From the NCBI GenBank assembly GCA_017962085.1, contig JAGCWA010000017.1:1-64000 (forward strand): DNA of 64,000 bases, in the 5' to 3' direction. Position numbers and translations under genes: made by a program. Positions 55,101-63,494 of the stretch are shown in pieces. Positions within the stretch are counted from its first letter, which is position 1, and each line of letters begins with the position of its first letter. The stretch comes from Paludibacteraceae bacterium. GTDB taxonomy: Bacteria; Bacteroidota; Bacteroidia; Bacteroidales; Paludibacteraceae. The notes below the pieces were generated by a model. It had not been told where the DNA came from and searched no databases. It saw nothing but the letters and a program-made list of their open reading frames with translations.

Positions 55101-56072
55101 GGTAACGAGAACAACTTCTCAGATCCTTCTTACGATTTGCCGGCATTCGTTGATTTGTTCTCTCGTTGGTCTACGACTAACCAGAACAAGTGGAGCGCCG
55201 CAGCTAAGGCAACCCGTGACCACTTGTATAAGTCTTCGAACTCTTCCTCTGGTTTGTTCTCAGACTATAACAACTTCGACGGAACACCTCATGGCGTAAG
55301 CTATAATGGCAATGCTGAAAAGTACATGTACGACGCTATGCGTTGCGCTATGAACTTCGGTATGGACTACTATTTGTTCGGTGCGGATGCTGAACGTCAA
55401 ACAGTTATGGCGAAGAGAATCATCGACTTCTTCGAAAGAGATGGTTACCAACACGCTCGTTTCAACTGGGATGGTTCAGACCCTAAGGAATCTTATACTG
55501 TAGGTGAGGCCGGTGCTAACGCAGTAGCTTGCTACGCTTTGGTAAAAGAGTCTTCTTACCAGGATAAGATCAAGAACAACTTGAAGAACGCTTGGAACGC
55601 AAGCTTGCAGACTGGTCAATACCGCTACTACGACGGTTTGGTTCACTACTTGGCTATGCTCCACTTGTGCGGAAGCTTCAAGATCTGGAAACCTGCTCCT
55701 ACTATCAAAGAGAAGTCAATTACAGCTAACTCTTACAACGGCGTAACCTACGATACGGAAACTACTATCGACGCCTTCGAGGATTGCCAACTCTATAAGT
55801 TGACTATCAAGCCTACGGGTCCTGTAACTGGCGTGGAAGATGTTGAGAACAGCGATGCTATCGTTCTGATGCCTAACCCTGCGGAGAACTTCTTCGTAGT
55901 GAAGAGCGCAAAGGAAATCAGCAACATCGAGTTGATCAACGTGGTTGGCCAAAGCGTTTACAAACAAGCTAACGGCGACATGGTACAAATCAACGTACCA
56001 GCTGGTGCTTACATCGTGAAGGTTACTACAGTTGATGGTAACGTTTCTACTCAAAGATTGATCGTAAAATAA
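52131..56072 (+). CDS. Secreted xylan enzyme: GH11 - GH11 - CBM6 - GH8 with T9SS tail
   Basis: 1313 residues. The charged leader and signal segment (1-76) match the previous gene. The first GH11 is at about 77-303 (PQIEWYIVEDW; ILAESGGGKGYVDF), followed by a seven-unit SSSQGG linker (about 310-355). The second GH11 is at about 361-600 (PMIEYYIVDD; IVCEVGGGQGSIEY) and CBM6 at about 614-763. An EGQ repeat linker follows. GH8 is at about 790-1190 with catalytic Glu in RSEGMSYGMMI and Asp in NCAPDGEMYFM, most like reducing-end exo-oligoxylanase or GH8 xylanase. A T9SS type A tail (about 1234-1313, VLMPNPAENFFVV) ends it. Two GH11 domains in one chain recall Fibrobacter XynC. It combines endo-cleavage with oligomer trimming. 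Confidence 0.9.
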   Translation: MKHFNTIECKKMTLLDSVKKRLELFGFRTSLQQNILSTFNQIENQMNKKAIEWRRIVTGALTAGFLLLSGISYAADPCSETGSGRGIKRTLNNQNLTGSTGVGNYQFEIWRDGNGGTLTLYDKDAAFKAEWNNAGDFLGRVGLTYGNKPSVDNLGGNLVAYYNFEKSGDDGGSYSYVGIYGWMDSPQIEWYIVEDWLHDRGTPGGSYMGSKKGTITVDGEEYAVWTGSRTGASKWGNSTFTQIFSVRQKRRQCGTIHISEHFRQWKKLGINLGGLMEAQILAESGGGKGYVDFKYAKIEINSDSSDGNDGGSSSQGGSSSQGGSSSQGGSSSQGGSSSQGGSTSQGGSSSQGGTTSAEPVDPCSQKTKQSGSALTVTSNGVKDIGNGYNVEMWNESGNGSVTCFGGDAECAFKANWNNSGDYLARVGYYDGSSKKNYKALGNIVAGYNYTKSGNGGGSYSYIGVYGWTQNPMIEYYIVDDSFTPNGGGMYWGASQKGTYTLDGAQYRLMVGQRNNAPCITGNGCNFQQVFAVRANSRTCGTISVSEHFKQWEKMGVDMSGGIYDCKIVCEVGGGQGSIEYTYASMCWDGCKGKGTICGAGPATPPEPTETEEPYKGAISIPGKIEAENYDKGGNGFGYYDTDDENEGGEYRNDGVDIEEGGTGYAIGHTTTDEWLKYTINVEESGSYDIYANTSNGSTDVEIILELDGKSLCTLSGDGNGGNDWKTYKKISKKNVTLSKGSHTLKIKYGTMYCNIDYVEIVKAGTSTEGQEGQEGQEGQEGQEGQEGQTIASGASSFFDENGAYFGPDCDQTNYEGAYYTGNYTSLFKSHYGKTDEEIQEKLDKMWNHYFKGDNNSKVYYDNGNEAYIKDINNNDVRSEGMSYGMMICVQTDHKTEFDKLWNWAKNHMWHKSGGWDGYFAWQRNESGSGGDDNCAPDGEMYFMMSLLFAAHRWNQQSYMDDAQYILKRMWDNSQHSLFNPQYNVITFQPQGNENNFSDPSYDLPAFVDLFSRWSTTNQNKWSAAAKATRDHLYKSSNSSSGLFSDYNNFDGTPHGVSYNGNAEKYMYDAMRCAMNFGMDYYLFGADAERQTVMAKRIIDFFERDGYQHARFNWDGSDPKESYTVGEAGANAVACYALVKESSYQDKIKNNLKNAWNASLQTGQYRYYDGLVHYLAMLHLCGSFKIWKPAPTIKEKSITANSYNGVTYDTETTIDAFEDCQLYKLTIKPTGPVTGVEDVENSDAIVLMPNPAENFFVVKSAKEISNIELINVVGQSVYKQANGDMVQINVPAGAYIVKVTTVDGNVSTQRLIVK
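53058..53183 (+). repeat. 18-bp coding tandem repeat, SSSQGG linker
   Basis: Seven consecutive 18-base units of the form GGYGGYAGCTCTAGCCAR, in frame, with one unit changed to AGCACCAGC. They encode a flexible linker between the two GH11 domains. Copy number can vary without frameshift. Confidence 0.9.
54432..54494 (+). repeat. 9-bp coding tandem repeat, EGQ linker
   Basis: Seven 9-base units related to GAAGGCCAA encode (EGQ)7 between CBM6 and GH8. It is unlike the Ser/Gly linkers elsewhere in the same protein, which suggests the GH8-tail half has a different origin. Confidence 0.9.
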
Positions 56073-56092
56073 TCTGAGTGTTTCCTAATAGT

Positions 56093-56132
56093 AAGGGGGA
56101 GCGTCCGATCGGATGCTCCCCCTTCGTTTTTT
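56093..56132 (+). terminator. Terminator of the GH11-GH11-CBM6-GH8 gene
   Basis: AAGGGGGAGC...GCTCCCCCTT form a strong stem (inner ATCGGAT loop region), followed by CGTTTTTT. It lies about 20 bases after the stop. Confidence 0.88.
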
Positions 56133-56148
56133 ATTCTCCCCTAAGCGA

Positions 56149-56595
56149 TTACTCCTTCATATCCTTTTCATCCAAGTAGATGCAATTCATCACCTCTCGC
56201 TTATCTTTGTCATAGAACTTCAGATTCTCCTTGCCTACCTTGAACCTTACCACCTCCGGAATCGCTTGAAAAAAAGCCTCTTCTATCTTCAACTCCGGAC
56301 ATGCCTTACGTGTGGATACCACATCCGAAAAAGAGATGCTGTCCCCTACTGCCCTAAACTTGCCACTGTATTGATTACAACCGCCTCCTCCCTTTACTTT
56401 CCGATCTCCACTGAAGACGAAATAGGAGACATCCCCCTGGTTAGGATACTGCACTTCCTTCCCCTTGATGGAGGTGACCGCCCACATCTTGTCTAACAAC
56501 AACGGATTGCTATAGGGTTGCTCCACACTATGCTTCGATGTGCGACAGCTGGTTAACCCAACCAATAACACCACAAAAATGTACCGTGCTTTCAT
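56149..56595 (-). CDS. META domain lipoprotein (HslJ-like)
   Basis: 148 residues. The signal peptide ends VGLTSCRTS, so the Cys near residue 17 is lipidated. The META domain is visible: LLDKMWAVTSIKGKEV, then FVFSGDRKVKGGGGCNQYSGKFRAVGDSISFSDVVSTRKACPE, in which GGCNQYSG and STRKACPE are the family signature. Length is normal for single-META lipoproteins. In other bacteria HslJ-like proteins are associated with envelope stress or drug resistance. The role here is unknown. It is convergent with the GH8-containing xylanase gene. Confidence 0.87.
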   Translation of the reverse strand: MKARYIFVVLLVGLTSCRTSKHSVEQPYSNPLLLDKMWAVTSIKGKEVQYPNQGDVSYFVFSGDRKVKGGGGCNQYSGKFRAVGDSISFSDVVSTRKACPELKIEEAFFQAIPEVVRFKVGKENLKFYDKDKREVMNCIYLDEKDMKE

Positions 56596-57005
56596 TTCTT
56601 CTTAGATTTTTACTGTTCTTCATCGAACACAAATGTACAAAATATTGGCGACCAATGACAGCTTCCATAAATCGATCTCAGGGGATTTTCAGGACCATAC
56701 AAGCGCTTTTATCCTTCTGCGTGGATAATTGGTCGACTCGCTTCTTGGAACTCCCGTTGGAGCCCGAATAGTGGGCGCCGTGGATACATGATTTATCGAC
56801 CGATGATTACGACTCTTTCTTTTAGATGAGACATAGGGTGATTATTCGTTCCACGTTTCTCGAATAGTAAATCGTAAATTATTAAATAGTAAATCTTGTA
56901 TGCGGTAAATGAAACCGTTGTGGGCCGATGATAAAATATAGAGGATAATATTTTCCCTTTATAACGAATATTTTTTTAAATTGCGCCAAAACATAATAAA
57001 GGAAT
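56596..57005. other. Intergenic region with AT-rich repeat words
   Basis: About 410 bases. At 56863-56895 lie AATAGTAAATCGTAAATTAT and TAAATAGTAAATC, members of the AGTAAAT family. TACATTTG on the minus strand (56630-56637) is a plausible -7 box of the META lipoprotein gene. No gene or RNA was recognised. Confidence 0.5.
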
Positions 57006-58655
57006 ATGATTGACACTTATAATATTTTAGACAAGGAAGAATCTACTAACTACCATTACGTGATTCGTGATGATGCGCCTATAATACCAGCTAATGATGG
57101 ATTCTATTATAAAATGCGCGGGGAGGAGACTTACTCCAAAGCTACCAGTATTGACATCCCAGAATCTGTCATCAGAATCGAAGACAGGGCGTTTTATGGT
57201 TGCCCTTTCCTTGAAGACATAAACGTGGATGAGGGTAATTATTATTACTCAAGTATCAATGGAGTCTTATACAATAAAGACCTGACAAAACTCATTTGCG
57301 TTCCGGTACAACTCAAAGGCGATTTTGTTATTCCTAATACCGTCACTAGTATTGGAAACTGGGCGTTTGAGCGCTGCTCTTCCATTACAAACATTGTAAT
57401 CCCTGACACGGTCACCAGCATCGGAGACGGAGCATTCTACGCTTGTGGCATCACAAATATTGATATCCCGAAATCCATCAAAAGCATTGGAGAAAAAGCG
57501 TTTTATAATTGCCACTCCCTTCAAAGTATAAACGTGGAATCCACCAATCCTAAATACTCAAGCATTGACGGAATCCTATACGATAAAAAACGGACGAAGC
57601 TCATTTATGCATTAGAGAATATTACGGGGGATATTATCGTTCCAAATACCGTTAAAAAGATTCTTGACCATGCGTTCCACGGATGCTCTTCCATCAAAAG
57701 CATTGAAATCCCGGACTCCGTCACTAACATCGGAAAAGAGGCTTTTGCCGAATGCTCTTCCCTCACCTCTATCGAGATTCCGAACTCTGTCACTCACATT
57801 GACGATAAAGCATTTTATCTTTGCAATTCTCTTGCTAAGATAGAGATTCTTAATCCTTCCGTTTCCATCGGGAAAGAGGCTTTCTCTCACTGCTCTTCCC
57901 TCACGAGCTTTGTGACTTCGAATGCAACCAATAACATCGGGAAAGAAACTTCATCAAACCGCTCTTCAAAAAATGCCCCTATCATCGGTTTCCGCGCATT
58001 CTCAAACTGTATATCCCTTACAAATATTGTTATCCCGAATTCTATTACCAATATCGATGACTGCGCATTTGAGTCTTGCTTAAAGCTGGAAAACATAGAA
58101 ATCCCTGATTCGGTCACGAACATTGGACGTCGTGCATTCTCAGAATGTAAATCGATTACAAACATTGTAATCCCTGATTCGGTCACCAATATCTGTCAGG
58201 ATGCTTTCTATTTTTGCGAAAACCTAAAAAGTGTGGAAATACCCGATTCCGTCATCTCTATCGGGAAAGACGCTTTTTCATATTGTAAGTCCCTTACAAA
58301 TATCATAATCCCCAATAGCATCACTAACATCGAGTTCGGAACATTTTATGGCACAGCCATTACATCCATCAAAATCCCTGATTCGGTTACGAATATCGAT
58401 GCATTTGCCTTCTCAAAATGTACTTCCCTCGCAAAAGTTGAAATCCCTAATTCAGTGACTAGCATTGGCCATAACGCTTTCTCTCACTGTACTTCCCTTA
58501 CGAGTATTGAAATCCCTGATTCGGTAGAAAATATTAATAATGAAGCATTTAGAGATTGTGAGAAACTTGATGTCATAATCGATAATTCAGAAGACGATAT
58601 AAGGGTTGGAGAGGACACCTTCTTAGGATGTAAATCTGTTACATGGAAGAAGTAA
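57006..58655 (+). CDS. BspA-type leucine-rich repeat protein without signal peptide
   Basis: 549 residues, almost wholly LRR_5/BspA-like repeats of about 23 residues (pattern SxxSIEIPDSVTxIGxxAFxxC), roughly twenty units from residue 50 to 540. Two longer inserts (YSSINGVLYNKDLTKLICVP near 82 and YSSIDGILYDKKRTKLIYAL near 185) are typical of the family. BspA proteins usually mediate adhesion at the cell surface, but no signal peptide, lipobox or sorting tail is visible here. The start is MIDTYNILDKEE, a hydrophilic sequence. Either it is cytosolic, exported by another route, or a decayed copy. AT-rich codon use sets it apart from the xylanases. Confidence 0.8.
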   Translation: MIDTYNILDKEESTNYHYVIRDDAPIIPANDGFYYKMRGEETYSKATSIDIPESVIRIEDRAFYGCPFLEDINVDEGNYYYSSINGVLYNKDLTKLICVPVQLKGDFVIPNTVTSIGNWAFERCSSITNIVIPDTVTSIGDGAFYACGITNIDIPKSIKSIGEKAFYNCHSLQSINVESTNPKYSSIDGILYDKKRTKLIYALENITGDIIVPNTVKKILDHAFHGCSSIKSIEIPDSVTNIGKEAFAECSSLTSIEIPNSVTHIDDKAFYLCNSLAKIEILNPSVSIGKEAFSHCSSLTSFVTSNATNNIGKETSSNRSSKNAPIIGFRAFSNCISLTNIVIPNSITNIDDCAFESCLKLENIEIPDSVTNIGRRAFSECKSITNIVIPDSVTNICQDAFYFCENLKSVEIPDSVISIGKDAFSYCKSLTNIIIPNSITNIEFGTFYGTAITSIKIPDSVTNIDAFAFSKCTSLAKVEIPNSVTSIGHNAFSHCTSLTSIEIPDSVENINNEAFRDCEKLDVIIDNSEDDIRVGEDTFLGCKSVTWKK

Positions 58656-58708
58656 ACCATGCGCAAAACATAACAAGTCCTATTCCATAGGCTAAAACCA
58701 TACTGGCT

Positions 58709-59389
58709 TTATTTCTCCAGAACAGTTTTCTCCCTTATCTCCTTCTCCCTCTCCGGCGTATAGAACTCCAATGTCATACGGCTGTTTTGTTCATGTTCAG
58801 GCACAGTTTGCGCATTAGGTATAACACATTCCGTTGAACTCGCACCTATGGTTTTTAGTCGCAGAGTATCTATTCCCTTACCCATACTCAAAAGAACGTT
58901 ACGAAAACTTTTGGCATATGCTTCAGACATCTTTAAATTATACTTATCACTCCCTCGCTCATCGGTATGCCCTACCACAAGAAACGTGTCTTCCGGAAAC
59001 TTTGAAATAAATGCTGCCATCTCATCCCATTGAACCATATCCTCAGGCTTAGGCCCAATACCAAGACGATCAAAGCCATAATAGTCCCACTCGAATTTCT
59101 GCTGAACCGTGTCCCTCTCCTGAATCATCTCCTGCGCCTGTGCCTCCTGCCCGGAAAGCATGGAAGTCAGACCGGCCGCCACGCCGACCACCTTCAACGT
59201 GTGCCCTGCCATCGCCCGCAACGACAACTGCTCCTCCACATACTGACGCTCCCGCTCGCATGCTGGACAGGTCCCGATGCAGTCTCCCTCATGGGTACAC
59301 TCGACAGGCGCAAACTGGATACCGTTCAGATCGGCCACCCGCTTCCGGACCGCCCTCAATACCTCACATGTTTTCTTCCCTTTGAACAT
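58709..59389 (-). CDS. Cys-cluster protein with one OmpA C-terminal domain
   Basis: 226 residues. Residues 8-45 carry the five-Cys module C-x22-C-x5-C-x3-C-x2-C (ending GTCPACERE), then a coiled segment and a hydrophobic stretch GHTLKVVGVAAGLTSMLSG (about 61-78). The OmpA/MotB peptidoglycan-associating domain (about 110-220) includes FLVVGHTDERGSDKYNLKMSEAYAKSFRNVL and the closing NSRMTLEFYTPERE. Inferred topology is cytosolic Cys cluster, one span, periplasmic OmpA domain. It is a close paralogue of the gene at 59466 and shares its N-terminal module with the TonB-C protein at 9632. The function is unknown. Confidence 0.78.
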   Translation of the reverse strand: MFKGKKTCEVLRAVRKRVADLNGIQFAPVECTHEGDCIGTCPACERERQYVEEQLSLRAMAGHTLKVVGVAAGLTSMLSGQEAQAQEMIQERDTVQQKFEWDYYGFDRLGIGPKPEDMVQWDEMAAFISKFPEDTFLVVGHTDERGSDKYNLKMSEAYAKSFRNVLLSMGKGIDTLRLKTIGASSTECVIPNAQTVPEHEQNSRMTLEFYTPEREKEIREKTVLEK

Positions 59390-59465
59390 AGGCTCAAATA
59401 TTTTTTAGTTGTAAAAAAACAATATGGTAAATCACCCCTTATCCCTTCTCTTTTTCACGAAAGAA

Positions 59466-60521
59466 CTATTTAGGTTCAACTTCCTCCCTTATCTTCTTCT
59501 CCCTCTCCGGCGTATAGAACTCCAATGTCAAACGCCTATTTTGCGCATGTTCAAGCTCTGTTTGCGCATTGGGTACAACACAATCTTTAGGCCCCGCACC
59601 AATGGATTTTATTCGCTGAGGGTCTACTCCCCTCTCCACAAGAAGTTTACGGAGGTATTCGGCTCTAACTTCGGATAACTTGAAATTATACTTCTCACCC
59701 CCTCGCTCATCGGTATGCCCCACCACAAGAAACGTGTCTTCCGGAAACTTTGAGATAAACGTCACCATCTCATCCCATTGAGCCATATATTCAGGTCCAT
59801 GTCCACCAGTAAATTCAAAGCCATAATAGTCCCACTCAAATTTCGGTGGAATCACAGTTTTCTCCCTTATCTCCTTCTCCCTCTCCGGTGTATATAACTC
59901 CAATGTTGTTCGTCTATTTTGTTCATGCTCAGGCTCGGTTTGCGCATTGGGTATGACACATTCCGTTGAACCTGCTCCTATAGTTTTTATCCGCTGAGGA
60001 TCTATTGTTACTCTCTCCACTAAAAGGGCACGAAGGGATTCGGCTTTTTCTTCTGATAACTTTAATCTAAACTTCTCACTCCCTCGTTCGTCGGTATGCC
60101 CAACCACAAGAAAAGTGTCTTCCGGAAACTTTGAAATAAATGCTGCCATCTCATCCCATTGAACCATATCCGCTGGATAAGGCGCAGAACCACCAAATTC
60201 ATTAAACCCGTACATATCCCACTTGAATTTCTGCTGAATCGTATCCCTCTCCTGAATCATCTCCTGCGCCTGTGCCTCCTGCCCGGAAAGCATGGAAGTC
60301 AGGCCGGCCGCCACGCCGACCACCTTCAACGTGTGCCCTGCCATCGCCCGCAACGACAACTGCTCCTCCACGTACTGACGCTCCCGCTCACACGCCGGAC
60401 ACGTCCCTATGCAGTCTCCCTCATGGGTACATTCCGCAGGCACATACTGGATACCGTTCAGATCGGCTACCCGCTTCCGAACCGCCCGCAATACTTCGCA
60501 TGTCTTCTTCCCTTTGAACAT
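59466..60521 (-). CDS. Cys-cluster protein with two OmpA C-terminal domains
   Basis: 351 residues. The first 90 are nearly identical to the 58709 protein (five-Cys module, then membrane-like segment). Two OmpA-type domains follow in tandem (about 115-225 and 240-348), each with DTFLVVGHTDERG and a closing NRR-T-LE-YTPERE. The last is followed by REEVEPK. The duplication looks recent, since FISKFPEDTFLVVGHTDERG is repeated exactly. Two peptidoglycan-binding domains could give stronger anchoring. It starts 76 bases upstream of the one-domain paralogue, so the pair is likely an operon. Confidence 0.78.
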   Translation of the reverse strand: MFKGKKTCEVLRAVRKRVADLNGIQYVPAECTHEGDCIGTCPACERERQYVEEQLSLRAMAGHTLKVVGVAAGLTSMLSGQEAQAQEMIQERDTIQQKFKWDMYGFNEFGGSAPYPADMVQWDEMAAFISKFPEDTFLVVGHTDERGSEKFRLKLSEEKAESLRALLVERVTIDPQRIKTIGAGSTECVIPNAQTEPEHEQNRRTTLELYTPEREKEIREKTVIPPKFEWDYYGFEFTGGHGPEYMAQWDEMVTFISKFPEDTFLVVGHTDERGGEKYNFKLSEVRAEYLRKLLVERGVDPQRIKSIGAGPKDCVVPNAQTELEHAQNRRLTLEFYTPEREKKIREEVEPK

Positions 60522-60597
60522 GTCATAAACAATTTAGTTGGACGTATTACAAATATAAAATAATTCGCAAACTGTTCAAAATATGTATATCGCTAAT

Positions 60598-60632
60598 AAA
60601 TAGTAAATTGTAAATAGTTAAATAGTAAATAT
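60598..60632. repeat. AT-rich intergenic repeat words
   Basis: AAATAGTAAATTGTAAATAG then TTAAATAGTAAATAT, heptad-like repeats of AGTAAAT as at 56863 and, in reverse, at 2557 and 6037. Confidence 0.5.
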
Positions 60633-60646
60633 TAACATGAAGAGAC

Positions 60647-60678
60647 AAAAAAGCCCGTCAAGCAACTTGACGGGCTTT
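60647..60678 (-). terminator. Terminator of the fumarate reductase operon
   Basis: AAAGCCCGTCAAG and CTTGACGGGCTTT form 13 perfect pairs around CAA. On the minus strand the stem is followed by TTTTTT. It lies about 20 bases after the frdB stop. Confidence 0.92.
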
Positions 60679-60698
60679 ACAATTATATGGACTAAATA

Positions 60699-61460
60699 TT
60701 AATCCTTAAACTTAGCGCACAAGAACTCACGGTTCATACGAGCGATGTTGCTGATGGAGATCTTCTTAGGACACTCAGCCTCGCATGCACGAGTATTCGT
60801 ACAGTTACCGAAACCAAGCTCATCCATCTTAGCCACCATCGCCTTCACACGCTGAACTGCCTCAACACGTCCTTGTGGAAGCAAAGCGAACTGTGATACC
60901 TTAGCGGAAACGAACAACATCGCAGAACCATTCTTACATGCTGCGACGCATGCTCCACAACCGATGCAAGTAGCGGAATCCATCGCCTCATCCGCATCCA
61001 ACTTAGAGATAGGAATTGCGTTAGCGTCTTGTGCTCCACCACAATTGAAGGAAACGTAACCTCCTGCCTGTTGGATCTGGTCGAATGCGTTACGGTTCAC
61101 CATCAAGTCCTTGATAACAGGGAATGCGGCTGAACGCCAAGGCTCAACAGTGATTGTCTCACCATCCTTGAAACGACGCATGTAGAGCTGGCAAGTGGTA
61201 GCGCCTGTAGCAGGTCCGTGTGGATGTCCGTTGATGAACAAAGAACACATACCGCAGATACCCTCACGACAGTCGTGGTCGAATACGATAGGCTCCTCAC
61301 CCTTCTCAACCAATGTCTCGTTCAAGATATCCAATGTCTCCAAAAACGAAGTATCAGGTGTAGTCTCTACGTCGTTATATGTAACGAACTCACCTTTTTC
61401 TTTCGGGCCGGCCTGACGCCAAACCTTCAAGTTGACTTTCATTATATTATCTAATGCCAT
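60699..61460 (-). CDS. frdB: Fumarate reductase/succinate dehydrogenase iron-sulfur subunit
   Basis: 253 residues. It carries electrons between the quinone-linked cytochrome b subunit and the flavoprotein. The [2Fe-2S] ligands are in [12 protein letters not shown] (about 64-75, with a later Cys in TTCQLYM). The [4Fe-4S]/[3Fe-4S] ligands are in [15 protein letters not shown] (about 152-166) and [13 protein letters not shown] (about 211-223). Peripheral on the cytoplasmic side of the inner membrane. It is the last gene of the operon frdC-frdA-frdB, the normal Bacteroides order. In this group the enzyme mainly works as a fumarate reductase in anaerobic energy metabolism. Confidence 0.95.
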   Translation of the reverse strand: MALDNIMKVNLKVWRQAGPKEKGEFVTYNDVETTPDTSFLETLDILNETLVEKGEEPIVFDHDCREGICGMCSLFINGHPHGPATGATTCQLYMRRFKDGETITVEPWRSAAFPVIKDLMVNRNAFDQIQQAGGYVSFNCGGAQDANAIPISKLDADEAMDSATCIGCGACVAACKNGSAMLFVSAKVSQFALLPQGRVEAVQRVKAMVAKMDELGFGNCTNTRACEAECPKKISISNIARMNREFLCAKFKD

Positions 61461-61481
61461 TGTTTTTTCTGTTTAAGTTGA

Positions 61482-63464
61482 TTAAGATTTATAATTACGA
61501 GTTTGAACCTTGATAGCCTCGTAAGTGAGAGGTTCCTTGATCAATTCAGGTTCCTTAGTATCGTCACCCTGGTAGTTCCAGCAACCTACGTAGAAGTAGT
61601 TCTCATCATCACGTTTTGCCTCTCCCTCTTCCGTCTGGTACTCCTCGCGGAAGTGTCCACCACAACTCTCATTACGGCTCAAAGCGTCACGGGCGATCAA
61701 CTCACCCATCGTGATGAAGTCTCTCAAGTGGAATGCTTTGTCAAGCTCGATGTTCATCGGCTCCTCAACAGTTCCAGGAACGAACAAGTTCGTCTCAAAC
61801 TCCTTACGCAAATCCTTCAACTTCTTGAGCGCTGTCTCCAAGCTCTCTTTCGTACGTCCCATACCAACATATTCCCACATGATATGGCCCAACTCCTTGT
61901 GGATGGAATCCACAGAGCGTTTACCCTTGATGTTCATGAGCTTATCCATATCAGCCTTGCAGGATTTCTCTACCTCGTCGAACTCTTTTACATCGGTAGA
62001 GATCTTAGGCCAAATCTTTTGGTCTGACAAGTAGTTCTGGATAGTGTATGGCAATACGAAGTATCCGTCAGCCAAACCTTGCATCAATGCGGATGCTCCC
62101 AAACGGTTAGCACCGTGATCAGAGAAGTTGCACTCTCCGATGGCGAACAATCCAGGAACGGATGTTTGCAACTCGTAATCTACCCAAAGACCACCCATCG
62201 TGTAGTGGATAGCAGGGAAGATCATCATCGGATTGTAATATTTCACGCCGTTGATCTCGTTAGCGAACTCGCCTGGATTAACGTCCGTGATCTCCTCGTA
62301 CATATCGAACAAGTTACCATAACGCTGGCGAACAACGTCGATGCCCAAACGGTTGATGGCCTCGGAGAAATCCAAGAACACAGCCAAACCAGTGTTGTTC
62401 ACACCGAAGCCATGGTCGCAACGCTCCTTAGCGGCACGGGATGCCACGTCACGAGGCACCAAGTTACCGAACGCTGGATAACGACGCTCCAAATAGTAGT
62501 CGCGCTTCTCCTCAGGGATGTCTGATCCCTTGATCTCTCCACGCTGCAACTTCTTAGCGTCCTCGATATCTTTTGGTACCCAGATACGTCCATCATTACG
62601 CAATGACTCTGACATCAAAGTCAACTTAGACTGCTTGTCACCGTGAACCGGAATACAAGTAGGGTGAATCTGAACGTAGGATGGGTTGGCCATGTAAGCT
62701 CCCTTACGGTAAGCGGCGATAGCTGCTGAACAGTTACATCCCATCGCATTGGTTGACAAGAAGTAAGTGTTTCCGTAACCACCTGTAGCCAATACAACTG
62801 CGTGTGCGGAGAAACGCTCGAACTGGCCAGTTACCAAGTTCTTCGCGATGATACCGCGCGCACGGCCGTCCACCATCACGATGTCATGCATCTCGTAACG
62901 GTTGAAGCTATCTACCTTGCCAGCCTTGATTTGACGGTTCAATGAAGAATATGCGCCCAACAACAATTGTTGTCCAGTCTGACCCTTCGCATAGAAGGTA
63001 CGGCTTACCTGCGCACCACCGAATGAACGGTTCGCCAAAAGACCTCCGTAATCACGGGCGAAAGGAACACCTTGCGCAACACATTGGTCGATGATGTTAG
63101 CGGACACCTCAGCCAAACGATATACGTTAGCCTCACGTGCACGGTAGTCACCACCCTTCACTGTATCATAGAACAAACGATATACGGAGTCGCCATCGTT
63201 CTGATAGTTCTTCGCAGCATTGATACCACCCTGTGCCGCAATTGAGTGGGCACGACGTGGAGAATCTTGAATACAAAAATTGAGCACATGGAATCCCATC
63301 TCAGCCAAAGTGGATGCGGCAGATGCGCCAGCCAATCCGGTTCCTACAACAATCACATCCAATTTACGTTTGTTGGCAGGATTCACAAGCTTCTGATGTG
63401 CCTTATAATTGGTCCATTTTTCTGCTACTGGACCTTCTGGAATTCTTGAATTTATTTCAGCCAT
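61482..63464 (-). CDS. frdA: Fumarate reductase/succinate dehydrogenase flavoprotein subunit
   Basis: 660 residues, the long form typical of three-subunit (type B) enzymes. The FAD-binding start is [22 protein letters not shown] (about 35-56). The [21 protein letters not shown] segment carries the His for covalent FAD. The active-site region FIQIHPTCI appears as [14 protein letters not shown] (about 265-280), and the C-terminal [15 protein letters not shown] motif is present. It reduces fumarate (or oxidises succinate) on the cytoplasmic side. It starts 30 bases after frdC and 21 bases precede frdB. Confidence 0.96.
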   Translation of the reverse strand: MAEINSRIPEGPVAEKWTNYKAHQKLVNPANKRKLDVIVVGTGLAGASAASTLAEMGFHVLNFCIQDSPRRAHSIAAQGGINAAKNYQNDGDSVYRLFYDTVKGGDYRAREANVYRLAEVSANIIDQCVAQGVPFARDYGGLLANRSFGGAQVSRTFYAKGQTGQQLLLGAYSSLNRQIKAGKVDSFNRYEMHDIVMVDGRARGIIAKNLVTGQFERFSAHAVVLATGGYGNTYFLSTNAMGCNCSAAIAAYRKGAYMANPSYVQIHPTCIPVHGDKQSKLTLMSESLRNDGRIWVPKDIEDAKKLQRGEIKGSDIPEEKRDYYLERRYPAFGNLVPRDVASRAAKERCDHGFGVNNTGLAVFLDFSEAINRLGIDVVRQRYGNLFDMYEEITDVNPGEFANEINGVKYYNPMMIFPAIHYTMGGLWVDYELQTSVPGLFAIGECNFSDHGANRLGASALMQGLADGYFVLPYTIQNYLSDQKIWPKISTDVKEFDEVEKSCKADMDKLMNIKGKRSVDSIHKELGHIMWEYVGMGRTKESLETALKKLKDLRKEFETNLFVPGTVEEPMNIELDKAFHLRDFITMGELIARDALSRNESCGGHFREEYQTEEGEAKRDDENYFYVGCWNYQGDDTKEPELIKEPLTYEAIKVQTRNYKS

Positions 63465-63494
63465 AATTATATATCTTATTTCTTTTATTACTTA

